NCBI RefSeq assembly: GCF_001083785.1 | Contig: NZ_LAVL01000013.1 | Span: 74,015-138,014, forward strand | Length of the DNA stretch: 64,000 nucleotides | Reading direction: 5' to 3' | Origin: Nonomuraea sp. SBT364 | GTDB lineage: Bacteria; Actinomycetota; Actinomycetes; Streptosporangiales; Streptosporangiaceae | In this document: piece after piece, positions 35,283 to 42,897 of the stretch | How the letters are laid out: every line of letters starts with the position of its first letter | Position numbering within the stretch: position 1 is the stretch's first letter | Translations under genes and position numbers: made by a program | Notes under the pieces: generated by a model | Told to the model about the DNA's origin: nothing | Database searches by the model: none | The model's input: only the letters and a program-made list of their open reading frames with translations

Positions 35283-35469
35283 CGCGAACCACCCCCTTGT
35301 TCCTCTTTGCCTTCCCACCTGCGCGCTGCTGGTAACCTGGACGACGCTGCGTTGTGATGGGTGACCCGTCACCCCGGGGCGCCGAAAGGGGCGGCCAGGG
35401 CCCGCGCAGCGTCCTCCTGTCACGGCAGAGTGTCGTGACCGCAGAGTCCAGAGGAGGTTGGAGTCCCGC
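35283..35469 (+). promoter_or_regulatory. rpsF-ssb-rpsR-rplI leader region
   Basis: The 187-bp leader includes paired elements such as GGGTGACCCGTCACCC (around 35359-35374) and a CCGAAAGGGGCGG segment near 35382. It ends with GAGGAGG before rpsF. Many bacteria carry an S6:S18-binding leader here with a CCG-containing bulge, but I cannot fold this by eye with confidence. Confidence 0.25.
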
Positions 35470-35760
35470 ATGCGTCGTTACGAAGTAATGGTCATTCTGG
35501 ACCCTTCGCTCGATGAGCGCACCGTGGCGCCGTCCCTCGACCAGTTCCTCACCGTGGTCCGCAACGACGGCGGCACCGTGGAGAAGGTCGACGTCTGGGG
35601 CCGTCGCCGTCTCGCCTACGACATCGACAAGAAGTCGGAAGGCATCTACGCCGTCATCGACCTGTCCGCGGAGCCCGCGACGGTCAAGGAGCTCGACCGG
35701 CAGATGAACCTCAACGAGGGCATCCTGCGTACCAAGGTCCTGCGTCCCGACGTGCACTAA
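35470..35760 (+). CDS. rpsF: 30S ribosomal protein S6
   Basis: S6 binds 16S rRNA with S18 in the platform of the small subunit. The 96-residue protein begins [19 protein letters not shown] and has the family strand [13 protein letters not shown]. It lacks the glutamate tail. ATG 35470 is placed 12 bases after GAGGAGG, and the upstream in-frame ATG at 35458 overlaps that site. It is the first gene of the conserved rpsF-ssb-rpsR-rplI operon. Confidence 0.97.
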   Translation: MRRYEVMVILDPSLDERTVAPSLDQFLTVVRNDGGTVEKVDVWGRRRLAYDIDKKSEGIYAVIDLSAEPATVKELDRQMNLNEGILRTKVLRPDVH

Positions 35761-35838
35761 GCCCCGGCTTTTGTCGGAGCAGCCCCGTACTCTGGGCCGT
35801 AACCAAAGCGAAGGCGTGCAGGAAGGCGAGCGCTGGCC

Positions 35839-36411
35839 ATGGCAGCAGGCGACACCGTAATCACCATCGTCGGCAATCTTGTCGACGACCCGGAGCTGCG
35901 CTTCACCCCGACGGGGCAAGCGGTGGCTCGATTCCGCATCGCGTCCACTCCGCGGTTCATGGATCGTCAGACCAACGAGTGGAAAGATGGCGAAAGCCTC
36001 TTCCTGACCTGCAACGTGTGGCGGCAGGCGGCGGAAAACGCCGCCGAGAGCCTCCAGCGCGGCATGCGGGTCATCGTTCAGGGGCGGCTCAAGCAGCGGT
36101 CTTACGAGACCAAGGAAGGCGAGAAGCGCACCGTCTACGAGGTCGAGGTCGACGAGGTCGGCCCGTCCCTGCGCAACGCCACCGCCAAGGTCAACCGCAC
36201 CACCCGTCAGGGTGGTGGCGGCGGCGGTGGCTTCGGCGGCGGCCCGGCCGATGACCCCTGGGCTTCCGCGTCGCCCGCTCCGCCTCAGGGCGGCGGCGGT
36301 TTCGGCGGCGGCGGAGGCGGTTTCCAGGGCGGCGGCCAGCAGCAGCAGGGCGGCTCGAACTCCGGCGGCTTCGGCGGCGGAGGCGACTTCAGCGACGAAC
36401 CGCCTTTCTAG
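35839..36411 (+). CDS. ssb: Single-stranded DNA-binding protein
   Basis: SSB coats single-stranded DNA and recruits repair and replication proteins through its C-terminal tip. The 190-residue protein starts at ATG 35839 ([22 protein letters not shown]). The OB fold covers about residues 1-115, with [21 protein letters not shown] inside it. A Gly/Gln-rich linker follows, and the acidic tip DFSDEPPF is intact. The gene is in the ribosomal protein operon, where the paralogue essential for replication usually lies. Confidence 0.97.
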   Translation: MAAGDTVITIVGNLVDDPELRFTPTGQAVARFRIASTPRFMDRQTNEWKDGESLFLTCNVWRQAAENAAESLQRGMRVIVQGRLKQRSYETKEGEKRTVYEVEVDEVGPSLRNATAKVNRTTRQGGGGGGGFGGGPADDPWASASPAPPQGGGGFGGGGGGFQGGGQQQQGGSNSGGFGGGGDFSDEPPF

Positions 36412-36473
36412 ATCCAGTCCACCAGCCCGAGTCCATTCCCGCCTGACGGCGGGGCTCTGAAAGGAGCACCACG

Positions 36474-36710
36474 ATGGCAAAGCCGGCACTGCGCAAGCCC
36501 AAGAAGAAGGTTTGCCTGTTCTGCCACGACAAGATCTCCTACGTCGACTACAAGGACACGGCCCTGCTGCGGAAGTTCATCTCCGACCGTGGCAAGATCC
36601 GTGCGCGCCGGGTGACGGGTAACTGCACCCAGCACCAGCGCGACGTGGCGACGGCGATCAAGAACGCCCGTGAGGTGGCTCTGCTGCCTTACACGAGCAC
36701 CGCGCGCTAA
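36474..36710 (+). CDS. rpsR: 30S ribosomal protein S18 (zinc-binding form)
   Basis: The 78-residue protein starts at ATG with AAGGAG upstream. It keeps KVCLFCHDK and a third Cys in [12 protein letters not shown], so this is the C+ zinc-ribbon form of S18. S18 partners with S6. Actinobacteria often hold a second, zinc-independent S18 under Zur control elsewhere; it is not in this window. Confidence 0.96.
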   Translation: MAKPALRKPKKKVCLFCHDKISYVDYKDTALLRKFISDRGKIRARRVTGNCTQHQRDVATAIKNAREVALLPYTSTAR

Positions 36711-36724
36711 GGAGGCCTGTCGAT

Positions 36725-37171
36725 ATGAAGCTCATCCTCACGAACGAGGTCTCCGGCCTCGGCGCCCCCGGCGACGTTGTCGAGGTCAAGGACGGCTACG
36801 GCCGTAACTACCTCATCCCCCGCGGCTACGCCATGCGCTGGACGCGTGGCGCCGAGCGGCAGATCGAGTCCATCAAGAAGGCTCGTGACGCCCGCGAGAT
36901 CCGCGACCTGGGCACGGCCAAGGAGGTCGCCGGTCAGATCGGCGCCCTGCGTGTCCGGCTCACCACCCGCGCCGGCGACTCCGGTCGCCTGTTCGGCTCG
37001 ATCACCACGGGCGACATCGCCGAGGCCGTCAAGGCCGCCGGCGGCCCGGTGCTCGACCGCCGTCGCATCGAGATCATCAACCCGATCAAGAGCGTCGGCT
37101 CCCACAAGGTGAGCGTCAAGCTGCACCCCGAGGTCTCGGCGTCCGTCGACGTCGAGGTCGTCGCAGGCTGA
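36725..37171 (+). CDS. rplI: 50S ribosomal protein L9
   Basis: L9 is an elongated two-domain protein that binds 23S rRNA near the L1 stalk. The 148-residue product starts at ATG (MKLILTNEVSGLGAPGDVVEV), with the family signature GYGRNYLIPRGYAM. A central helix leads to the C-terminal domain (KSVGSHKVSVKLHPEVSASVDVEV). AAGGAGG is 9 bp upstream. It is the last gene of the operon and is followed by a strong terminator. Confidence 0.97.
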   Translation: MKLILTNEVSGLGAPGDVVEVKDGYGRNYLIPRGYAMRWTRGAERQIESIKKARDAREIRDLGTAKEVAGQIGALRVRLTTRAGDSGRLFGSITTGDIAEAVKAAGGPVLDRRRIEIINPIKSVGSHKVSVKLHPEVSASVDVEVVAG

Positions 37172-37186
37172 CGTCTCCAGACTGAT

Positions 37187-37220
37187 CGCGGCCCTCTCCC
37201 GTGCCTGGGAGGGGGCCGCG
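37187..37220 (+). terminator. Terminator of the rpsF-rplI operon
   Basis: CGCGGCCCTCTCCC (37187-37200) pairs with GGGAGGGGGCCGCG (37207-37220), 14 bp with a single G-T wobble and a 6-base loop, followed by TCGTCTT. Confidence 0.88.
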
Positions 37221-37314
37221 TCGTCTTGAGGGATGGGACCGCAGGTAGGGGCGCATTTGGGGCAGCGTAGAATCCCTACGTTCTTCCCTCGCGTTTCCCC
37301 CTGGAGGCTCCGCC

Positions 37315-38181
37315 ATGGCCCGTCCCTCGACGCTGCTCGCGCTCGGCGCGCTCGCGGCGGCGGCCGTAGCCTGTGCGCCCGTCGACGACACCGCCGGTAC
37401 GGCCGCTCCGGCCCCGTCGGTGTCCACCGCGTGCACCAAGGATCAGCTCAAGCTCGTCAACGCGGGCAAGCTGACGATCGGCACCGACAAGCCCGCCTTC
37501 GAGCCGTGGTTCAAGGACGACGACCCGAGCAACGGCCAGGGCTTCGAGAGCGCCGTGGCGTTCGCGGTGGCCGGGGAGCTCGGCTTCGACCGCGACGAGG
37601 TGCAGTGGAGCACGGTCAAGTTCGACTCGGCGTTCGCCCCGGGGGCCAAGCCGTTCGACTTCGACATCAACCAGGTCTCGATCAGCCCGAAGCGTGCCCA
37701 GGCGGTCGACTTCAGCAAGGGCTACTACACGGTCAAGCAGGCCGTCGTGACGGTCGACGGCGGCAAGTTCGCCGGGGCTACGACGCTGGCCGAGCTCAAG
37801 GACGCCAAGTTCGGCGTCCAGGTCGGCACCACCTCGCTCGCGGCCGTGCAGGAGATCATCAAGCCTGGTGAGGAGCCCAACGTCTACAACGACCAGGGCG
37901 ACGCCATCAGCGCGCTGAAGAACAAGCAGGTCGACGCGGTCGTGGTGGACCTGCCGACGGCCTTCTACGTGACGGCCGCGCAGGTGGAGAACTCCAAGAT
38001 CGTGGGCCAGTTCAGCTCTACGGGCGGCGCGCCCGAGGAGTTCGGCCTGGTCATGGAGAAGGGCAGCCCGATCAAGTCGTGCGTCGACAAGGCCGTTGAC
38101 GCGCTCAAGTCCAAGGGCGAGCTGGCCAAGATCGAGCAGGAGTGGCTGAGCTCGGCGGCGGGCGCTCCGGAGCTGAAGTGA
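37315..38181 (+). CDS. Polar amino acid ABC transporter, substrate-binding lipoprotein
   Basis: This is a periplasmic-type binding protein (SBP_bac_3, Pfam) tethered by lipid. A signal sequence MARPSTLLALGALAAAAVA ends in the lipobox AVAC (Cys at residue 20). The mature part has LTIGTDKPAFEPWF, a QGFESAVAFAVAGELGF block and DFDINQVSISPKRAQAVDFS, typical of polar amino acid binding proteins. Length is 288 residues. It is followed by the permease (4-bp overlap) and ATPase. Glutamate/glutamine or another polar amino acid is a guess. Confidence 0.9.
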   Translation: MARPSTLLALGALAAAAVACAPVDDTAGTAAPAPSVSTACTKDQLKLVNAGKLTIGTDKPAFEPWFKDDDPSNGQGFESAVAFAVAGELGFDRDEVQWSTVKFDSAFAPGAKPFDFDINQVSISPKRAQAVDFSKGYYTVKQAVVTVDGGKFAGATTLAELKDAKFGVQVGTTSLAAVQEIIKPGEEPNVYNDQGDAISALKNKQVDAVVVDLPTAFYVTAAQVENSKIVGQFSSTGGAPEEFGLVMEKGSPIKSCVDKAVDALKSKGELAKIEQEWLSSAAGAPELK

Positions 38182-39026
38182 CCGCCGGCCCGGTCTGGGT
38201 CAAGAGCGAGCGGGAGCAGGAACGCGAGCGGATCCGCAGGGCGCAGGGGAGGCGCGGCGCTTCGGTCGCCACCGTGTCGGTGATCGTGTTCGTCGTGCTG
38301 GTGGCGACGGTCGTCACCAACGCGCCCGGCTGGTCGCGGGTGCAGGTGGCGTTCTTCAGCGCCGAGCACCTCCGCGCCTCGCTGCCCGACGTGGCCGAGG
38401 GGTTCCTGCTCAACATCAAGATCTTCCTGATCGCCGAGCCGCTGATCCTGATCGTCGGGCTGCTGGTGGCGCTGGCCAGAAACGTCAAGTCGCCGGCGTT
38501 CCTCCCGATCCGCGCGATTGCCGCGCTCTACACCGACGCGTCCAGGGGCGTGCCGACGCTGCTGGTCATCTACCTGGTGGGGTTCGGGCTGCCCGCGCTG
38601 CGGCTGCAGGGCATCCCGACCGACCCGGCCACGCTGGGCATCATCGCGCTGACGTTCTCCTACGGCGGGTACGTGGCCGAGGTGTTCCGGGCCGGGATCG
38701 GCTCGGTCCACCCCAGTCAACTGGCGGCGGCGCGGTCGCTGGGGCTGAGCCAGACCAAGGCGATGCGGTTCGTGGTGCTGCCGCAGGCGACCCGCAGGGT
38801 GATGCTGCCGCTGTTGAACGACTTCATCTCGCTGCAGAAGGACACCGCGCTGGTGGCGACGATCGGGGCGATGGAGGCGCTGCGGCAGGCGCAGATCCAC
38901 ACCCTCGACACGTTCAACTACACCCCGTACCTGGTGGCGGCACTGCTGTTCATTCTGCTGACGATCCCGATGGCGCGGTTCGCCGACCACCTGTCCGAGC
39001 GCACACGGAGGAGGCGGAGCGCGTGA
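38178..39026 (+). CDS. Amino acid ABC transporter permease
   Basis: This is a BPD_transp_1-type permease of the His/Glu/Gln family. I chose GTG 38178, which overlaps the binding-protein stop (GTGA); the product has 282 residues. It has an N-terminal TM, then about five more. The conserved EAA loop reads AARSLGLSQTKAMRFVVLPQATRRVMLPLLND, where the ATPase docks. A cytoplasmic N-terminal extension of about 35 charged residues (REQERERIRRAQGRR) is longer than in most relatives. Only one permease is present, so it likely forms a homodimer. Confidence 0.92.
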   Translation: MTAGPVWVKSEREQERERIRRAQGRRGASVATVSVIVFVVLVATVVTNAPGWSRVQVAFFSAEHLRASLPDVAEGFLLNIKIFLIAEPLILIVGLLVALARNVKSPAFLPIRAIAALYTDASRGVPTLLVIYLVGFGLPALRLQGIPTDPATLGIIALTFSYGGYVAEVFRAGIGSVHPSQLAAARSLGLSQTKAMRFVVLPQATRRVMLPLLNDFISLQKDTALVATIGAMEALRQAQIHTLDTFNYTPYLVAALLFILLTIPMARFADHLSERTRRRRSA

Positions 39027-39769
39027 GCAGCCTGCTGAGCATCGAAGGGGTGTGGAAGCACTTCCACGGCAACAGCGTGCTGCGCGGCATCGACCTGGAG
39101 GTGCGGTCGCACGAGGTGGTGAGCCTGATCGGGGCATCCGGGTCGGGCAAGTCGACGCTGCTGCGCTGTGCCAACCTGCTGGAGACGGTCGACGACGGTG
39201 TCATCCGGCTCGACGGCGAGGAGATCACCGATCCGCGGGTCGACGTCGACGGGGTGCGCAAGCAACTCGGCATCGTGTTCCAGGCGTTCAACCTGTTCCC
39301 GCACATGACCGTGCTGGCCAACATCACGCTGGCACCCCGGCGGGTGCACGGCGTGTCCAGGGAGCGGGCCGAGCAGGAGGCGCGTGACCTGCTGGCCAAG
39401 TTCGGCCTGGCCGACAAGGCCGACGCCTACCCCGACCAGCTCTCCGGCGGGCAGCAGCAGCGTGTGGCCGTCGTCAGGGCGCTGGCCACCAGGCCGAAAC
39501 TGATCCTGCTGGACGAGGTCACGTCGGCGCTCGACCCGGAGCTGGTGCGGGAGGTGCTCGGCATCATCCGCGAGCTGAAGGAATCCGGCATGACGATGCT
39601 GCTGACGACGCACGAGATGTCGTTCTGCCGCGAGATCTCCGACACGGTGTGCTTCCTCGACGGCGGTGTGCTGCTGGAGAAGGGCCCACCGGACCAGCTG
39701 TTCGGCGACCCGGAGCACGAGCGCACCCGGGCCTTCCTGCAGGGCGTTCGCGAGTCGGGGCGCCTCTAG
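39023..39769 (+). CDS. Amino acid ABC transporter ATP-binding protein
   Basis: This 248-residue ABC ATPase is of the GlnQ/HisP type. Walker A is SLIGASGSGKSTLLRC, the Q-loop lies in LGIVFQAFNLFPHMTV, the signature is QLSGGQQQRVAVVRAL, and Walker B is LILLDEVTSALDP, followed by the H-loop TTHE. The GTG overlaps the permease stop by 4 bp. It ends by overlapping the convergent APC gene by 4 bp. Confidence 0.95.
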   Translation: MSSLLSIEGVWKHFHGNSVLRGIDLEVRSHEVVSLIGASGSGKSTLLRCANLLETVDDGVIRLDGEEITDPRVDVDGVRKQLGIVFQAFNLFPHMTVLANITLAPRRVHGVSRERAEQEARDLLAKFGLADKADAYPDQLSGGQQQRVAVVRALATRPKLILLDEVTSALDPELVREVLGIIRELKESGMTMLLTTHEMSFCREISDTVCFLDGGVLLEKGPPDQLFGDPEHERTRAFLQGVRESGRL

Positions 39770-41247
39770 CGGCGGTGCCGCCCCCGTCCGGGCAGCGGCG
39801 GCGACGGTGGGCGCTCGCTTTCGGCCAGCACGCTGTGACGCCGGCCGTACACCAGGTAGACGACGAGCCCGAACGTCATCCACAGGGCGAACCACGTCCA
39901 GGTCTGCACCCTGAGGTTGACCATGAGCCAGAGCGTGGCCACCAGCGAGAGCGCGGGCAGCAGCGGCGAGAGCGGCACCCGGAAGCCGCGCTCCAGCTCC
40001 GGCATGCGCCGCCGCATCACGATGACGCCGGCCGACACGAACAGGAACGCGAACAGCGTCCCCACCACGACGAGCTCCTGCATGGTGAGCACCGGCACGA
40101 ACTCGGCCAGCAGGATCGCGATCGCGCCGATCACCAGCGTCACCCGCGAGGGCGTGTGATAGGCGCGGCTGATCGCGGCGAGGCCGCGCGGGATGAGCCC
40201 GTCGCGGGCCATCGAGAACAGCACCCGCGTCTGGCCGACGATCAGCACCAGGATCACCGTCGTCAGCCCGAGCACCGCGCCCGCGTCGATGACGTGCACC
40301 ATCCAGTCGACGCCCGCGGCCTCGAACGCGCTGGACAGCGGCGCGTCCAGGGAGATCGCGGTGTGGGGCACCATGCCGACCATGACCGCCGCCACCGCGA
40401 TGTAGATGACCGTGGCGATCACCAGGCTGCGGATCATGCCCTTGGGCACCACGCCGCGCGGGTTGACGGTCTCCTCGGCGGCGGTGGCGACGATGTCGAA
40501 ACCGATGTAGGCGAAGGCGATGACGGGCGCTGCCGCGAACACCCCGAACCAGCCGAACACCTGGCTCTGCCCGAAGAACAGGTCGAGCACGGTCGCCGAC
40601 GGGACGGCCGCCGGCTTCGGGTCGACGTAGAAGTCGCCGAAGTTCGCCACGTCCACGTACGCCACGCCCACGACGACGACCGCGCCGATGGCCAGCAGCT
40701 TGGCAGACACCATGATCCACAGTGCCCGGAGGCCGATCCGCGCCCCGACCGCGACGACCCCGGTCAGCAGCACCAGGATGAGCAGAACCAGTCCGTCCTC
40801 GACGAGTCCGCTCCGCGGCAGCCGTACGCCGAAGTTGCCGAGCGCGCCGACCGTGATCTGCCCCCAGGCCCGGGCCACCACGGCGGCGGCCACCTGCAGC
40901 TCCAGGATCAGCGCCCAGCCGATGATCCACGCCCACACCTCGCCGAAGATGACGTACGTGAACGTGTAGGCGCTGCCGGAGGCCGGCATCGTGGACGACA
41001 GCTCGGCGTAACACAGGCAGGCCAGCAGACACGCGATGCCGGCGATCATGAAGGACAGGATCACGCCGGGCCCGGCCATGGTGGCGGCCTGCTGCCCGGC
41101 GATGCTGAAGATGCCGGCGCCGATCATCACGCCCAGGCCGAGCACCACCAGGTCGCCGGTCCGGTAGACCTGGGCCAGCCGGTGCCGGGCGCCGGTGCGT
41201 AACCCGCTGGCCTCGGCAGGCGGCAGTCGTCGCGTAATCGTGGACAA
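39766..41247 (-). CDS. APC superfamily amino acid permease
   Basis: This is a 12-TM cationic or general amino acid permease. The first TM region holds DLVVLGLGVMIGAGIFSIAG, the family motif with an unwound helix, and TM6 has APVIAFAYIGFDIVATAAEE. PRGVVPKGMIRSLVIATVIY follows, as in the cationic amino acid transporter (CAT)-like group. The C-terminus is basic and Pro-rich. I start it at TTG 41247 (LSTITRRLPP); an ATG at 41283 is possible, but its ribosome site would be too close. It converges with the ABC transporter operon. Confidence 0.88.
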   Translation of the reverse strand: MSTITRRLPPAEASGLRTGARHRLAQVYRTGDLVVLGLGVMIGAGIFSIAGQQAATMAGPGVILSFMIAGIACLLACLCYAELSSTMPASGSAYTFTYVIFGEVWAWIIGWALILELQVAAAVVARAWGQITVGALGNFGVRLPRSGLVEDGLVLLILVLLTGVVAVGARIGLRALWIMVSAKLLAIGAVVVVGVAYVDVANFGDFYVDPKPAAVPSATVLDLFFGQSQVFGWFGVFAAAPVIAFAYIGFDIVATAAEETVNPRGVVPKGMIRSLVIATVIYIAVAAVMVGMVPHTAISLDAPLSSAFEAAGVDWMVHVIDAGAVLGLTTVILVLIVGQTRVLFSMARDGLIPRGLAAISRAYHTPSRVTLVIGAIAILLAEFVPVLTMQELVVVGTLFAFLFVSAGVIVMRRRMPELERGFRVPLSPLLPALSLVATLWLMVNLRVQTWTWFALWMTFGLVVYLVYGRRHSVLAESERPPSPPLPGRGRHRR

Positions 41248-41314
41248 GACACACCCCGCTCGTGTGACTCGCCCACAGTGCATCACCTCTCAGGCAACAG
41301 CAAGCACGGTACGG

Positions 41315-42616
41315 TCACGCCCCGGTCACCAGCCAGGCGGTGCCCCAGGCCCGCAGGGTGAGCGTGATCAGACGCGCGATCATCCACAGCCCGAGCGCGC
41401 ACCAGAGCGCGACGATGCCGAATCCGGCGGCCAGGAAGGCGGCAGGCAGGTACGCCAGCGTCGTCCACACGCCCGCCCAGGCGAGATAGCGCTGGTCACC
41501 CGCGCCGATCAGCACGCCGTCGAGCACGAACACCACGCCGCAGATCGGCTGGAACAGCGCCACCGGCCAGAGCACGGCCAGCAGCTCCGCGGTGACCTGT
41601 GGATCGGCGTCGAACAGGCCGGGCAGCAGCGGCCGTGCCGCCACCACGACCAGCGCCAGCACCGCGCCCGACCACACGCCCCACACCACCATGCGCCGCG
41701 TGGCGGCCCTGGTGGCGGCCACGTCGCCGGCGCCGAGCGCCCGCCCGGTGATGGCCTGGCCGGCGATGGCGATCGCGTCGAGGGCGAAGGCCATCATGGT
41801 CCAGACCTGGGTGGCGATGGCGTACGCGGCCAGCTCGGCCTGGCCCATCCTGGTGGCGATCACGGTCGCGACCAGGAGGACGATGCGCAGGCAGACGGTC
41901 CTGATGAGCAGGGCGGCCCCTGCGGTGCCCGCCTGCCCGATCCCCGCAGGGTCGGGGCGCAGCGGCGTGCCCAGCCGTCGCGCGCCCCTGACGACCACGA
42001 CCACGTACACGACCGCGCCCAGCGTCTGCGCGAGCACGGTGCCCCAGGCCGAGCCGGCGATGCCCCAGTCGAGGCCGAGCACGAACCAGGCGTTCAGCAC
42101 CGCGTTGAGCGCGAACGAGCCCACGGCCACCACCAGCGGCGTCACCGTGTCCTGCAGCCCGCGCAGCACGCCCGTGCCCGCCAGCACGACCAGCATGCCG
42201 GGGGCGCCCAGCAGGCTGATGCGCAGGTACGTCACCGCCTCCTGGGACTGGTCGGGACTCGCGCCGAACAGGTCCACGATGGCCGGGGCGAGCGGCCAGC
42301 AGGTGACGATCAGCGTCACGCCGATGGCCAGCGCCAGCCAGATGCCGTCGACGCCGCTGCGCATCGCCCGGTCGTGGTTGCCCGCGCCGGTCTGCCGCGC
42401 CACCGACGCCGTGGTGCCGTAGGCGAGGAAGACGCACAGGTTGACCAGCGTGGCCAGGACCGCCCCGGCCACGCCCAGCGCGCCCACGGCCTCGGTGCCC
42501 AGCCCGTGGCCCACGATGGCGTAGTCGGCGAGCAGGAAGAGCGGCTCGGCGACCAGCGCGCCGAACGCGGGCACGGCCAGCCGGAGAATCTCCCGGTCCT
42601 GACGGGTAATGGGCAT
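41315..42616 (-). CDS. MATE family efflux transporter (DinF-like)
   Basis: This is a multidrug/toxin extrusion permease driven by an ion gradient. The 433-residue protein starts at ATG with no visible ribosome site. It has about 12 TMs in two halves: EILRLAVPAFGALVAEPLFLLADYAIVG at the N-terminus and RIVLLVATVIATRMGQAELAAYAIA in the second half. The VLRGLQDTVTPL loop between TM3 and TM4 is typical of the DinF branch. The gene is divergent from dnaB across the DnaA-box-like cluster. The substrate is unknown. Confidence 0.88.
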   Translation of the reverse strand: MPITRQDREILRLAVPAFGALVAEPLFLLADYAIVGHGLGTEAVGALGVAGAVLATLVNLCVFLAYGTTASVARQTGAGNHDRAMRSGVDGIWLALAIGVTLIVTCWPLAPAIVDLFGASPDQSQEAVTYLRISLLGAPGMLVVLAGTGVLRGLQDTVTPLVVAVGSFALNAVLNAWFVLGLDWGIAGSAWGTVLAQTLGAVVYVVVVVRGARRLGTPLRPDPAGIGQAGTAGAALLIRTVCLRIVLLVATVIATRMGQAELAAYAIATQVWTMMAFALDAIAIAGQAITGRALGAGDVAATRAATRRMVVWGVWSGAVLALVVVAARPLLPGLFDADPQVTAELLAVLWPVALFQPICGVVFVLDGVLIGAGDQRYLAWAGVWTTLAYLPAAFLAAGFGIVALWCALGLWMIARLITLTLRAWGTAWLVTGA

Positions 42617-42714
42617 CTGTACAGTATGCCCCTTACCCGGCGTGTCGAGGCAACTTTCTTCCCTCCACAGCCGGTGGATAGTATCTGTGCAGGTCAGAGC
42701 GGGTGTGAAGGATC

Positions 42715-42800
42715 TTTTCCACAGTTATCCCCAGCTCTGTCCACAGGCATTTCACACCCAGGGGCGGTTCGTACACAGCTTGACCACAGGGTTTTCCACA
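42715..42800. promoter_or_regulatory. DnaA-box-like cluster upstream of dnaB
   Basis: Within 86 bp there are TTTTCCACA (42715-42723), TTATCCCCA (42725-42733), CTGTCCACA (42737-42745), TTGACCACA (42780-42788) and TTTTCCACA (42792-42800), all in the same orientation. Each differs from TTATCCACA by one to three bases. The cluster lies about 100-180 bp before the dnaB start. DnaA-linked control of dnaB is inference. Confidence 0.5.
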
Positions 42801-42897
42801 GGCTGCGTTGCCGTCAGCGCGTTAAGCCGCGAAACTGTCACCCCGGTCGACTACAAGTGGGGGTGGTGCGACCGCCTGCAAGTGTTGAGGGGGCGCG

